From Candidatus Zixiibacteriota bacterium (lineage in GTDB: Bacteria; Zixibacteria; MSB-5A5; GN15; FEB-12): a DNA stretch of 51,411 bases. Position 1 is the stretch's first letter. Each line of letters starts with the position of its first letter. Positions 23,584 through 32,882 of the stretch are shown here, in pieces. The notes beneath the pieces were generated by a model. That model did not search any database and had not been told where the DNA came from. It worked only from the letters and a program-made list of their open reading frames with translations. Made by a program: the position numbers and the translations under genes. The stretch covers positions 1 through 51,411 of the forward strand of contig JAHOYZ010000053.1 of NCBI GenBank assembly GCA_019038695.1, read 5' to 3'.

Positions 23584-24489
23584 TTAGCCCCTGATAATCA
23601 TGTTGACGATATCTTTGCGCAAAAGAATCCCGACCAAATTGTCCTCAGAAGTAACGAAGACTCTGGTAACATCCTTGAAAATCATCAAGGCTGCCACTTC
23701 GACAATTCGGGTGTTAGGAGTAGTCACTTCGAAATCTTCGCGATAGAGTTGGGACACTTTGATCTTGTCTTCGCGCTTCAGTAGCTCCTCAAAGGGTTCT
23801 ACATCCATCGAATAATTGAGATTAGAAATGAGGGTCTTGTAGTCAGGCAGGGCGGCTTTGATTAGATCGCGGTCGCTGATAGCACCCAGCAAACGGTTTT
23901 GATCATCCACTACCGCCAGAGCAGAGAGCCGGTTACGAAACATCTCGTTGGCGACTCGCTTGAGAGTGTCATCCGGCCTGACCGTGACCACATTATGGCG
24001 CATCACATCTTTGACCATCAACTCCTTGTCAACGCTGACGTTGGCATCAGCCACCAGCTTGATGAGATCCCGAGCGTGGTCGATACTCCGGAGTTTGTCC
24101 AGCACACCTTCCATCCGACCAAACGCAGACATTCCGGAGAGAGTTTGCAGGTACAACTTGGCGATAGTCGAAGGCGTCAATAACAAACATATACAATGCA
24201 GAGGGATATTGTCGGGTGTACCGTCACCAAGGCCATTCCTTGATATTCCTACCAGAATATATAATTCATGGACCGCATCGGTACGAGCGTGAGGAAAGGC
24301 AAAGCCATGACCATAGGAAGTATTGTCAATCTCTTCCCGTTCGCGAATGGATGATAGAACCCGGTTGTAATCCAGTGCGACTCCTTCGGCTCGAATCATG
24401 TCAATGAGTTCAATTATGGCCTCATCCTTGGTACGAGCCTTGAGGTCTATGTTGATTCGGCGATCCATCAAAAGGTTAGCGAGCTTCAC
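23584..24489 (-). CDS. PTS EIIA (PtsN-type) domain fused to a CBS pair
   Basis: The frame is open to an ATG at 24540, but that start overlaps the DUF502 gene by 65 bases and would add a MKKKK tail. The GTG at 24489, with TGAGG nine bases upstream, gives 301 residues and a normal EIIA beginning (VKLANLL). Residues about 1-145 are a fructose/nitrogen-type EIIA domain with the phospho-His in FAFPHART (H67 in this numbering). Residues about 160-300 hold two CBS motifs, the first with VKDVMRHNVVTVRPDDTL and ISDRDLI. No sugar permease is present, so a regulatory, nucleotide-sensing role on the neighbouring exchanger or on metabolism is inferred. Confidence 0.85.
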   Translation of the reverse strand: MKLANLLMDRRINIDLKARTKDEAIIELIDMIRAEGVALDYNRVLSSIREREEIDNTSYGHGFAFPHARTDAVHELYILVGISRNGLGDGTPDNIPLHCICLLLTPSTIAKLYLQTLSGMSAFGRMEGVLDKLRSIDHARDLIKLVADANVSVDKELMVKDVMRHNVVTVRPDDTLKRVANEMFRNRLSALAVVDDQNRLLGAISDRDLIKAALPDYKTLISNLNYSMDVEPFEELLKREDKIKVSQLYREDFEVTTPNTRIVEVAALMIFKDVTRVFVTSEDNLVGILLRKDIVNMIIRG

Positions 24490-25132
24490 TGACAATATCC
24501 TCACTCTCTGGGGTAGTCCGATTGTCTTTTTTTTCTTCAATTAATTCCGGTGCGGCAACACCTCCGGATACAAGAAACTTGACCCCCTCTTCCACAGTCA
24601 TATTTACCGGGTAAATCTGATCGAGAGGTAATACTACCACCATGCCTGAGATGGGCGTTGGAGTGGAAGGAACAAAAACGGAGGCACACGAGCGCGCTTC
24701 ACCATCAATCAGAATCGTGAAACGATTGGAGATAAAGCTCAATGCCCATGATCCGCGCCGAGGGTATTCAATCAACGCAACTTCCTTAAATGAATTGCTT
24801 GAAGGAATTGTTATCGCCTCCAGGAGTTGCTTAGCCGCCGAGTAGATAGGTCTGATTATAGGCAGGCGAATCAAGAGCTGGTCGCCTATCCGATAGATAT
24901 GACCACCAAGATAGTTGCGCGTGAGAATACCGGCCAGAATGATCAACAAAATTGTAGTAATCACACCCAGTCCGGGAATGAAGTAACCTAAAATGCTATG
25001 GATAGTCGGCTGAAGAATGCCGTCGACTGCCTCAAAGAGAAACTTCAGAACGATGTAGGTCAGAATGAGCGGAACGACGATCAATACGCCCGATAGAAAA
25101 TAGCGTTTGATGATGGCGACCATACTCCTCAT
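24476..25132 (-). CDS. DUF502 family membrane protein
   Basis: The ATG at 25132 with GGAG five bases upstream gives 218 residues; an upstream in-frame start at 25159 is possible. DUF502 features are clear: RYFLSGVLIVVPLILTYIVL (first membrane helix), a second helix near LGVITTILLIILAGILTRN, LPIIRPIYSAAKQLLEAI and a soluble beta domain with VALIEYPRRGSWALSFISN and VFVPSTPTPISGMVVVLP. The family has no established biochemical role in bacteria. The C-terminal tail is charged. Its 3' end overlaps the EIIA-CBS gene by 14 bases, and it lies 94 bases downstream of nuoN, so it may share the nuo transcript. Confidence 0.88.
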   Translation of the reverse strand: MRSMVAIIKRYFLSGVLIVVPLILTYIVLKFLFEAVDGILQPTIHSILGYFIPGLGVITTILLIILAGILTRNYLGGHIYRIGDQLLIRLPIIRPIYSAAKQLLEAITIPSSNSFKEVALIEYPRRGSWALSFISNRFTILIDGEARSCASVFVPSTPTPISGMVVVLPLDQIYPVNMTVEEGVKFLVSGGVAAPELIEEKKDNRTTPESEDIVSEAR

Positions 25133-25226
25133 ATCCACTCCGCTCCAGACGACAACCAATTTCCCTCTAAAGGGATGTTATCTGCTGGGACGAGCCATGT
25201 CAAGTACAACCGGAATGAAGAACAGA

Positions 25227-26732
25227 CTACATCATGACGCCAAGAGATCGAGCGATTCCGGAGGCAAAATTCAGAACCGGCTCGGGGTACAGCCCAAACA
25301 AGAACAGCCCCATCGTAGCGATCAGAACCACACTTAGAGCCGGGATATCAAATGTCACCGTATACGGTGATGGTTCCTTGGCGAAATACATCTGCTTGAT
25401 GACATTGGCATAATAATAAAGTGCAAAGACGGTCGTCAGCAACCCCACTCCCACCAGCCAGTAAACCCAATAGAGATCAGGGTCAGCCTGAGCCGCCTGG
25501 ATACCTGCGGCAAAGACATAGAACTTGGCCAGGAAACCAGCCAGCGGTGGAATGCCGGCCAGAGACAACAGGAACACCGATAACGTCCCGGCCATAAGGG
25601 GCGAAGTTTTGGATAGCCCGGAATAAGTGGCAATCTCACATGAGCCGGTCTTGTGTTCGATAATAGCCACCACAGCAAAAGCACCCATATTGGCAAACAT
25701 ATAAGCGAACATATAGAAGCCCATCGAGGCCATCCCAAACTCATTCATCGCTACGATACCGATCATGATGTAACCAGCCTGCGCAATCGAAGAATAGCCT
25801 AGCATGCGCTTGATGTTCGTCTGGCGAATAGCTACGGTGTTGCCCAATATCATCGCCGCCACTGCGATCAGGGCGACCATAGCCCCCCAGTCATTGGGAG
25901 CCATAACAGGATGATGGAAGGCATACAATCCATTAGCAAAAATCTTAGCGAAGGCAACCAATCCAGCCGCCTTGGATGCCACTGACAAGAAGGCTGCAAT
26001 CGGCGTGGGCGAACCCTGATAGACATCCGGTACCCACTGATGAAACGGAGGGAGCGCCAGTTTGAAGCCTATTCCAGCCACAATGAGTACGATTGAGAGG
26101 ATCAAAATAACACCTATGTCCTGGAACGACAGATGTGTTATGGCCAGATTTATCTTCATTTGCACCAGATCGGTGGTTCCGGACAACCCGTAAAGGAATG
26201 ACATCCCATATACCATTAAAGCCGACGAGAACGCACCAACAATAAAATACTTGATACCGGCTTCAACCGACAGCTTGTCATCCTTGTAGAATGCCGCCAG
26301 TACAAAGAGTGGGATGGTGGTCAACTCCAAGCCAATGTAAAGCGATAGCAATTCGTTCGAAGAAGCCAGAAACATCATACCAACGGTCGAGAACAGGATC
26401 AGTCCGTAGAACTCGCCCCGATGATTCACTATCTTCTCGCGCATAAGGCTAAACGAACTGCCGACAGCCATAAAGGCCGATCCGAGAAAGATCATCTTGA
26501 AGAACTTGGCCGTCGTGTCACTAACGAACATATTGCCGAACCCGTGACCATTGCCGGTCAGACCGAGGAGCAATCCGGCGATCATCAAGCCGGTCAGCGT
26601 CAGATAACCGACGGCTGTTTCACTTTTGCGCTTGACGAGTACATCGTAGGCAATGACCAGCAATGCCCAGAGAAAGAGAAATATCTCCGGGGCCATCAGC
26701 CGCAAATCGTATTCAGGGAGCGCGAAATCCAT
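25227..26732 (-). CDS. nuoN: NADH-quinone oxidoreductase subunit N
   Basis: This 501-residue protein with about fourteen membrane helices is an antiporter-like proton-channel subunit of complex I. The conserved Glu in the fifth helix appears in YIGLELTTIPLFVLAAF, and later helices carry the Lys-containing channel stretches (for example PPFHQWVPDVYQGSPTP). The length is slightly above the E. coli subunit (485). It is the last gene of the nuo cluster and begins one base after the nuoM stop. Confidence 0.95.
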   Translation of the reverse strand: MDFALPEYDLRLMAPEIFLFLWALLVIAYDVLVKRKSETAVGYLTLTGLMIAGLLLGLTGNGHGFGNMFVSDTTAKFFKMIFLGSAFMAVGSSFSLMREKIVNHRGEFYGLILFSTVGMMFLASSNELLSLYIGLELTTIPLFVLAAFYKDDKLSVEAGIKYFIVGAFSSALMVYGMSFLYGLSGTTDLVQMKINLAITHLSFQDIGVILILSIVLIVAGIGFKLALPPFHQWVPDVYQGSPTPIAAFLSVASKAAGLVAFAKIFANGLYAFHHPVMAPNDWGAMVALIAVAAMILGNTVAIRQTNIKRMLGYSSIAQAGYIMIGIVAMNEFGMASMGFYMFAYMFANMGAFAVVAIIEHKTGSCEIATYSGLSKTSPLMAGTLSVFLLSLAGIPPLAGFLAKFYVFAAGIQAAQADPDLYWVYWLVGVGLLTTVFALYYYANVIKQMYFAKEPSPYTVTFDIPALSVVLIATMGLFLFGLYPEPVLNFASGIARSLGVMM

Positions 26733-26733
26733 T

Positions 26734-28215
26734 CTATCGAGCCATCAGATTTACAAGATTTTGTAGCGTGGCAGACATCAGCGTCTCCAGCATCTTAGGA
26801 TAGATGCCGATGAACAGCGTCAGCACCGCCAGGGGAGCAACCGCGATAATCTCACGAACGTTAATCTCGGTTAGGTGGCCCCACTTGTCCTCGTTGAACT
26901 CTCCCAGGAATACATTCTGTACCATACGAAGAATGTAGGCTGCACCCAGCACCACGCCGAGAACAGCAATGCCAACCAGAACCTTATTGAATCCACCAAA
27001 GGCACCTACAAAGATCATGAACTCGGAGACGAAACCGGACATCCCCGGCAGACCCAGAGCTGCCATGCCAAAGAAAACCATTAACCCGGTGTACACTGGA
27101 ATCTTCGCACCCAGCCCACCGAAGGCTGCAATCTCGCGGGTGTGCGCTCGATCATAAAGCACACCCACCAAGAGGAATAGTGCGCCGGTGATAAGTCCGT
27201 GTGATACCATCTGGAACATACAGCCAGCCATCGCCGTCACCGATGAAAACGCCGCCAGTGACAGCATACAAAAGCCCATGTGCGAGACGGACGAATATGC
27301 CACCAGTTTCTTCAGGTCTTTCTGAGCCATCGAAACCAGGGCACCGTAGATTATTCCGATTACACCTAAAATCCCTATCCACAAGGACAAATCCCTCAAT
27401 GCCGAGGGGAACATAGGCCAACTGATACGCAACATGGCGTAAGTTCCCATCTTAAGCAACACTCCGGCCAGGATGACCGACACCGCTGTAGGAGCCTCGA
27501 CATGAGCATCAGGGAGCCAGGTATGGAACGGCCACACCGGAACCTTGATGGCAAAAGAAATGAAGAAAAAGATGAAACAGACCATCTGAAGCGAATGCGT
27601 AAGACCGGGTGATGTCTCTATGAGAGTCATCATGTTGAGCGTATGCGGTACCGAAGTGAAATATAGAATCAGAATTGCCACCAGCATAAAGATCGACCCA
27701 AACAACGTGTACAGGAAGAATTTGATCGCAGCGTATTCCTTGCGTGGTCCTCCCCAGATGCCAATCAGGAAGTACATCGGGACCAGCATGATCTCCCAGA
27801 ACACATAGAACAGGAAGAAATCAAGCGCCACAAATACGCCCATCATGCCGCATTCCAGTAACAGGAAGAAGGCGAAGTACTCCTTGACCCTTTTGTTGAT
27901 TCCAAATGAGGCCAGCAACGAAATCGTACTTAGCAAACCCGTAAGGAACAACATCGGCACCGAGATTCCGTCAACGCCCAGATAATACTGAACATTCAAA
28001 GTCGGTATCCACTCGAATGGCCCCTCCACGTAAGCCATTGCAGCCGAACCGGCATGATTGACGAAGTAGTCCCAGGTAAGCCAGAAGGACGTGATCATGG
28101 GAATGCAACTAATGAGGGTTGCTGTCCATTTAATTGCCCGATCAGAGTTCTTGGGCATGAACATCACCACCAGCATTCCCAACAACGGAACGAATATCAG
28201 TGAACTGAGCAACAT
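26734..28215 (-). CDS. nuoM: NADH-quinone oxidoreductase subunit M
   Basis: This is a 493-residue antiporter-like membrane subunit. Recognisable features are the key Glu in FYVFWEIMLVPMYFLIG, the helix WPFHTWLPDAHVEAPT with AVSVILAGVLLKMGTYAMLR, and KKLVAYSSVSHMG. It contributes one of the proton channels in the membrane arm of complex I. Length and order (L, M, N) are standard. Confidence 0.96.
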   Translation of the reverse strand: MLLSSLIFVPLLGMLVVMFMPKNSDRAIKWTATLISCIPMITSFWLTWDYFVNHAGSAAMAYVEGPFEWIPTLNVQYYLGVDGISVPMLFLTGLLSTISLLASFGINKRVKEYFAFFLLLECGMMGVFVALDFFLFYVFWEIMLVPMYFLIGIWGGPRKEYAAIKFFLYTLFGSIFMLVAILILYFTSVPHTLNMMTLIETSPGLTHSLQMVCFIFFFISFAIKVPVWPFHTWLPDAHVEAPTAVSVILAGVLLKMGTYAMLRISWPMFPSALRDLSLWIGILGVIGIIYGALVSMAQKDLKKLVAYSSVSHMGFCMLSLAAFSSVTAMAGCMFQMVSHGLITGALFLLVGVLYDRAHTREIAAFGGLGAKIPVYTGLMVFFGMAALGLPGMSGFVSEFMIFVGAFGGFNKVLVGIAVLGVVLGAAYILRMVQNVFLGEFNEDKWGHLTEINVREIIAVAPLAVLTLFIGIYPKMLETLMSATLQNLVNLMAR

Positions 28216-28236
28216 GCTACAATCTATCCTCCTCTA

Positions 28237-30333
28237 TCACGTCTTATCTTCTCTGGAAATATCACTACCTGCCTGCTGTCGGGCAACCAGGCTGCGCGAC
28301 ACCAGGAACAAAAGCATAATGCCTAAAACAAATATCAAGGTCATAGTGGGCCAGCCCCAGGCCAGGAATGCAAGTTCAAACTTGGCCAATCCCAACACCA
28401 CGATCATAACACTAATAGCCAACGCATAGCCCTGTGCTCGACCGGTCTGAAGGAAGCGCAACCCGTTCCCGAGCTGACTTACAATCCATCCAGCCCCGTT
28501 AACAGCCCCATCAACAAACCATGTATCAAACCACTCCTTGATATCTGACCACAATATCGTAAGCCAGGCTATCCCGTTGACAGCGCCGTCAATAATGACG
28601 GCATCGAACTTCCACGAGAAGCGGGCAATAGCCATGATCGGATTTATGAGTATGATATGATATATCTCGTCGAAATAGAACTTGTTGTAGGAAAGCTTGT
28701 ACAGCAAGCTAACACGCTCAGCAATCCTGTCAGCCGAGATTGACTTCTTATAATACATTAAGTAAGCCAGCCCAATCCCGGAAGAAGCCACACAGAGCGA
28801 GATAATCATCAACGCATATGATGGTGCGTGATGCTCAGGTGCATGAGCACCGGAATATACGAACGATGAGAATCCATTATGCAGCCACGGAAGTCCGACC
28901 CAACCGGCGCCAACCGCCAGAGCGGCCAGAAATACCAACGGCCAGGTCATTACACGCGGGGATTCATGAGCATGGTCGAAACGCTCCTGATCCTGTGGCT
29001 CGCCGAAAAAGGTCAGGAAGCACAACCGCCACATATAGAAAGCGGTCATAAAAGCGATAGTCAGCGTCAGAACCAGAAATACCGGATGGTGCATAGTAGT
29101 CGCGACAATCTCATCCTTGGACCAGAAACCGGCCAACGGGAAGATACCGGAGATCGATAGTGACGCTATCATAAACGTAACGGCGGTTGTTTTCATCTTG
29201 GGATACAACCCGCCCATCTCGCGGATGTCATTGGTGCCTATGCCATGAATGACCGACCCGGCCCCGAGGAATAACAACCCCTTAAAGAAAGCGTGGGTCA
29301 TCAGGTGGAATGTACCGGCGAAAAATCCTACAGAATGATGCCCCTGAGCAGTATCATAACCATACAGCCCGAGCGCCATTATCATGTATCCAAGTTGACT
29401 GACTGTTGAGTAAGCCAGTACGCGTTTGATGTCGTTCTGAGTCAGAGCTATACACGCCGCCAGTAGCGATGTTACCAATCCAATGATTGCTACCACCATC
29501 GAGCCGTCAGCAGTACCGATAAACATGGGCATCGAACGCGCGACCAAATAAACACCGGCGGCAACCATTGTGGCGGCGTGGATCAGAGCCGAAACCGGCG
29601 TAGGACCTTCCATCGCATCCGGTAACCAGACGTGCAGAGGGAACTGCGCCGATTTGCCAACTGCACCGCAGAAAACGAGGATCGCAGTCAACGTGAGAAT
29701 GCCAAGTGGCATCACACCTGTCGTAAGTTTGTCGAACACATCACCGTAGTTGAATGTCCCGCAGTAGAACGCAATCAGGAAAAGTCCGACCAGGAAACCC
29801 AGGTCGCCAATACGTGTAGTGAGGAATGCTTTCTTACAGGCATCGGCGGCTGATTTTTTCTCGAACCAGAAACCGATCAGCAAATAACTCGTCAGTCCGA
29901 CCAACTCCCAGAAGATGAAAATCATAAAGAAGTTGTTGGCCAGAACCAATCCCAGCATAGAGAACAGGAACAACGACAGGTAGGCGAAGAAGCGACTGAA
30001 ACGCGGATCGCCGTGCATGTAGCCGACCGAGTATATCTCTACACACGCCCCGACCGTCGTCACTACCACCAGCATAACCGCCGTCAGCGGATCAATAAGG
30101 ATACCTATTTCAAGATTAATGCCGGGGAAGTTAAGGAATTTATAGAAGGCCTCGTACGCCTGGCCAGATCGCCCCAGAGTCTCAATGAGAACCAGAATCG
30201 ACATAACCCAGGATGTCAGTATTGTTGCTATCGACCAACCCGCGGCCAGCTTTTCATTCCAGCGCAGGAAGAAGATAATCATCACAAACGACAGTGCCGG
30301 AAGCAGACATATGAGGAATGAGTATTCAGTCAT
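28237..30333 (-). CDS. nuoL: NADH-quinone oxidoreductase subunit L
   Basis: The 698-residue protein is the distal antiporter-like subunit of complex I. It shows FIFWELVGLTSYLLIGFW (key Glu), FPLHVWLPDAMEGPTPVS, the channel helix with LIHAATMVAAGVYL, and RVLAYSTVSQLGYM. The C-terminal part should form the long lateral helix that braces the membrane arm. It is longer than the E. coli protein (613), mostly in the C-terminal region (about 450-690). It lies ten bases after nuoK. Confidence 0.96.
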   Translation of the reverse strand: MTEYSFLICLLPALSFVMIIFFLRWNEKLAAGWSIATILTSWVMSILVLIETLGRSGQAYEAFYKFLNFPGINLEIGILIDPLTAVMLVVVTTVGACVEIYSVGYMHGDPRFSRFFAYLSLFLFSMLGLVLANNFFMIFIFWELVGLTSYLLIGFWFEKKSAADACKKAFLTTRIGDLGFLVGLFLIAFYCGTFNYGDVFDKLTTGVMPLGILTLTAILVFCGAVGKSAQFPLHVWLPDAMEGPTPVSALIHAATMVAAGVYLVARSMPMFIGTADGSMVVAIIGLVTSLLAACIALTQNDIKRVLAYSTVSQLGYMIMALGLYGYDTAQGHHSVGFFAGTFHLMTHAFFKGLLFLGAGSVIHGIGTNDIREMGGLYPKMKTTAVTFMIASLSISGIFPLAGFWSKDEIVATTMHHPVFLVLTLTIAFMTAFYMWRLCFLTFFGEPQDQERFDHAHESPRVMTWPLVFLAALAVGAGWVGLPWLHNGFSSFVYSGAHAPEHHAPSYALMIISLCVASSGIGLAYLMYYKKSISADRIAERVSLLYKLSYNKFYFDEIYHIILINPIMAIARFSWKFDAVIIDGAVNGIAWLTILWSDIKEWFDTWFVDGAVNGAGWIVSQLGNGLRFLQTGRAQGYALAISVMIVVLGLAKFELAFLAWGWPTMTLIFVLGIMLLFLVSRSLVARQQAGSDISREDKT

Positions 30334-30342
30334 CTCTTGGCC

Positions 30343-30642
30343 CTACCACTTCATCACGCTGTAGTTATCTGTGTCGATACCCTGCCAGTTGCGGTATATC
30401 AGCAATACGAGAGCCAGACCGACAACCGCCTCGGCAGCCGCGACTACTATGATAAAGATAGCGAACATCTGACCCACCAGAGCCTCAGTCGCGACAAACT
30501 TATTGAAAGTAACAAAATTGATGGTCGCCGCACTAAACATTAGCTCCAGCGACATCAGTATGCCGATCGTGTTGCGTCTGGTAATAACACCAAAGAGTCC
30601 AACCGAAAACAGAATTGCCGCCAGCGCCAGATAGTGGAACAT
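30343..30642 (-). CDS. nuoK: NADH-quinone oxidoreductase subunit K
   Basis: The 99-residue, three-helix subunit carries the two membrane Glu residues needed for proton transfer: one in LMSLELMFSAA and one in VAAAEAVVGLAL. Flanking GVITRRNTIGILM and the C-terminal IYRNWQGIDTDNYSVMKW are typical. The start overlaps the stop of nuoJ by one base. Confidence 0.96.
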   Translation of the reverse strand: MFHYLALAAILFSVGLFGVITRRNTIGILMSLELMFSAATINFVTFNKFVATEALVGQMFAIFIIVVAAAEAVVGLALVLLIYRNWQGIDTDNYSVMKW

Positions 30643-31151
30643 CAGGAACGCTCCTTTCGCGCCAGAACTATGGCCCCAATCAAGGCAGCCACCAACAACA
30701 CCGAAACGACCTCAAAGGGAAGTACAAACTGAGTCATCAGGGATTTGCCCAAAGCAACAATCGCTCCCTCGGAGATGGTCTGTTCGTGATAGCGCCAGAC
30801 GGACGTTTTGTCAACCAACAGAATCGTGGACATCGCAAAAACAAGACTCACAAACAAACCAATAGTCACGTTGTGGTTGCTCTGCCGTATCCTCTTGGAA
30901 GCCATGTTTGAGGTCAGCATGATGGCGAAGATCATAAGGATGGCGACCGCACCTACGTAAATCAGCACCTGGGCTACAGCCAGGAACTCCGCCTCCAGCA
31001 AGATGAAAATGCCGGCCACACTGAACAGGCACAGAACCAGAAAAAGAGCACAATGGAAAATATTCTTGAGACTGACCACCATGAATCCTGACACCAGGAT
31101 CACGAAAGACAGTATCCAGAACACTATTCCAACCTGCGAGCCATCATTCAT
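30642..31151 (-). CDS. nuoJ: NADH-quinone oxidoreductase subunit J
   Basis: This 169-residue membrane subunit has five helices, including the conserved pi-bulge helix region VAQVLIYVGAVAILMIFAIML. It helps connect the quinone site with the proton channels. It overlaps nuoI by four bases and nuoK by one base. Confidence 0.95.
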   Translation of the reverse strand: MNDGSQVGIVFWILSFVILVSGFMVVSLKNIFHCALFLVLCLFSVAGIFILLEAEFLAVAQVLIYVGAVAILMIFAIMLTSNMASKRIRQSNHNVTIGLFVSLVFAMSTILLVDKTSVWRYHEQTISEGAIVALGKSLMTQFVLPFEVVSVLLVAALIGAIVLARKERS

Positions 31152-31810
31152 GACGACTTGTCCTCCTTACCCGCATCACCAGTCTTATCAGATTCTCCCT
31201 CTGGCTGGTCAGCTTCGGTTGGTGTCGGCTTCTCCGCTTCCGTTTTCATTTCGACCGCCTCCGGCGGCTTCGGAGCAGGTGCTTCTTCGGTCGCTTCCTT
31301 CTTGACCGGCTTCTCATCCCCCTTGGCCTCTGTTTTCTTAACCACCGGTTTCTTTTTCTTCTTAGGCTTAGGAGTATATGGCACGTCGCGCCCCATCTCC
31401 TGGAGTTTCTTCATATCCCAACTCAAATCGCTCTTGTTGGGAGTCGAAAGTTCATACATCGGAGCCATCTTGATAGCCACGAAATTGCACGATTCCTCAC
31501 ACAGTCCACAGAAACAACACAACCCAAAATCAATATCAAATGATTGCAAATCCCTCTTCTTCGTCTCCGGGTCACGCGGAGCAACGATTCTGATCGCCGC
31601 CGAAGGGCATGCTTTCTCACACAACAGACACGAAGTGCAGTTGAGTTCGCCAGTCTTCTTGTCCGACAGAAGCACTACTATACCACGAGAGCACTCGGGC
31701 ATATCCCATTTCTCTTCGGGATACTGAAGAGTGATGGCATGGCGGCCAAGATGTTTGCCGGCAATCCCGAGACCCTGAATCAAGGCCTTGATGTCTTTTA
31801 GCAACTGCAT
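31148..31810 (-). CDS. nuoI: NADH-quinone oxidoreductase subunit I with long charged C-terminal tail
   Basis: Residues 1-130 are the two-cluster ferredoxin subunit of the complex I hydrophilic arm: C58, C61, C64, C68 and C98, C101, C104, C108 bind clusters N6a and N6b. In the second motif CN replaces the common CP. Residues about 140-220 form a low-complexity tail of Lys, Glu, Pro and Thr (for example KPKKKKKPVVKK) that E. coli NuoI does not have. The tail is likely disordered and might dock a soluble partner such as ferredoxin or a diaphorase. It lies between nuoH and nuoJ with near-zero spacing. Confidence 0.94.
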   Translation of the reverse strand: MQLLKDIKALIQGLGIAGKHLGRHAITLQYPEEKWDMPECSRGIVVLLSDKKTGELNCTSCLLCEKACPSAAIRIVAPRDPETKKRDLQSFDIDFGLCCFCGLCEESCNFVAIKMAPMYELSTPNKSDLSWDMKKLQEMGRDVPYTPKPKKKKKPVVKKTEAKGDEKPVKKEATEEAPAPKPPEAVEMKTEAEKPTPTEADQPEGESDKTGDAGKEDKSS

Positions 31811-31811
31811 C

Positions 31812-32882
31812 TTACCAGTACCATCCGAAGTGTTTGAAAACTGCGGCCAGAATTAGATTGGCGAATGTAAGCGGAATTAGGAATTTCCACGCAAACTCCA
31901 TCAACTGATCCACCCGCAAACGCGGATAGGTCCAGCGAAATAGCATAAGCAACAGTACCACGCCTAAAGTCTTGACAAGGAACCAAATCCATGAAGGGAT
32001 GAACTCAAATCCATTCCAGCCACCGAGAAACAGTGTCGTCGCAATTGCTGAGACTGTAAACAGATTGACAAATTCGGCCAGGAAGAACATGGCGAACTTC
32101 ATCCCTGAGTACTCTACATTATATCCCGCCACCAACTCTTGCTCCGCCTCGGGAATATCAAACGGGGTACGGTTGGCCTCAGCTGTGGCGGCAATGATGT
32201 ACGTTATGAAAGCAATCGGGCCAAACGGCACCCGGAAAAGATACCAGTTCCAGGCCCAGCCACTTTGAGCTTTGACAATGTCTACCATTGACATCGAACC
32301 GACAAACAAAACGATGGTCAGTATCGATACTACCATCGGAACTTCGTAACTAACCACCTGAGCCGCTGAACGCATACCGCCCAGAAGGGCATATTTGTTG
32401 TTGGAGCCCCAACCGGCCATTAGTAGGGAGATAACCGTGAAAGTTGTCACGGCCATAACATAGAGAATACCAATACTGAGATCAGCGACAATCAAACCAT
32501 CGCCCCAGGGCATAACAACATAAGCTAAAAATGCGGCCACAAAACAGATCACCGGTGCCCAGAAAAAGACCACCTTGTCGCGCTGCTCAATATCCACATC
32601 TTCTTTTTGGAGCAGCTTGAGGCCATCCATCAACGTCTGATACCAACCGTGCCAGCCATGGCGCATGGGGCCGAAACGCTGTTGGATATGAGCAGCGATT
32701 TTCCGCTCCCACCAGACCAGAAACAGCGCCAAAATCGACAGCGTTCCGAAAACCACCCCTCCGAGAACCAGATAGCTCACCGGCATCAACCACGATTCGG
32801 GCAGACCGGTAGCCTGAAGCTTCTCAAACAGCCAGGTAAACAGAGGTGCCAATTCAAGTACAGCTATCGGCCAGAAGTTCAT
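31812..32882 (-). CDS. nuoH: NADH-quinone oxidoreductase subunit H
   Basis: The 356-residue subunit sits in the membrane under the quinone cavity. Typical elements are WWERKIAAHIQQRFGPMRHG, GLKLLQKED, the acidic loop RTPFDIPEAEQELVAGYNVEYSG and the C-terminal FRWTYPRLRVDQLM. The length matches the family. The start overlaps nuoD by four bases. Confidence 0.97.
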   Translation of the reverse strand: MNFWPIAVLELAPLFTWLFEKLQATGLPESWLMPVSYLVLGGVVFGTLSILALFLVWWERKIAAHIQQRFGPMRHGWHGWYQTLMDGLKLLQKEDVDIEQRDKVVFFWAPVICFVAAFLAYVVMPWGDGLIVADLSIGILYVMAVTTFTVISLLMAGWGSNNKYALLGGMRSAAQVVSYEVPMVVSILTIVLFVGSMSMVDIVKAQSGWAWNWYLFRVPFGPIAFITYIIAATAEANRTPFDIPEAEQELVAGYNVEYSGMKFAMFFLAEFVNLFTVSAIATTLFLGGWNGFEFIPSWIWFLVKTLGVVLLLMLFRWTYPRLRVDQLMEFAWKFLIPLTFANLILAAVFKHFGWYW

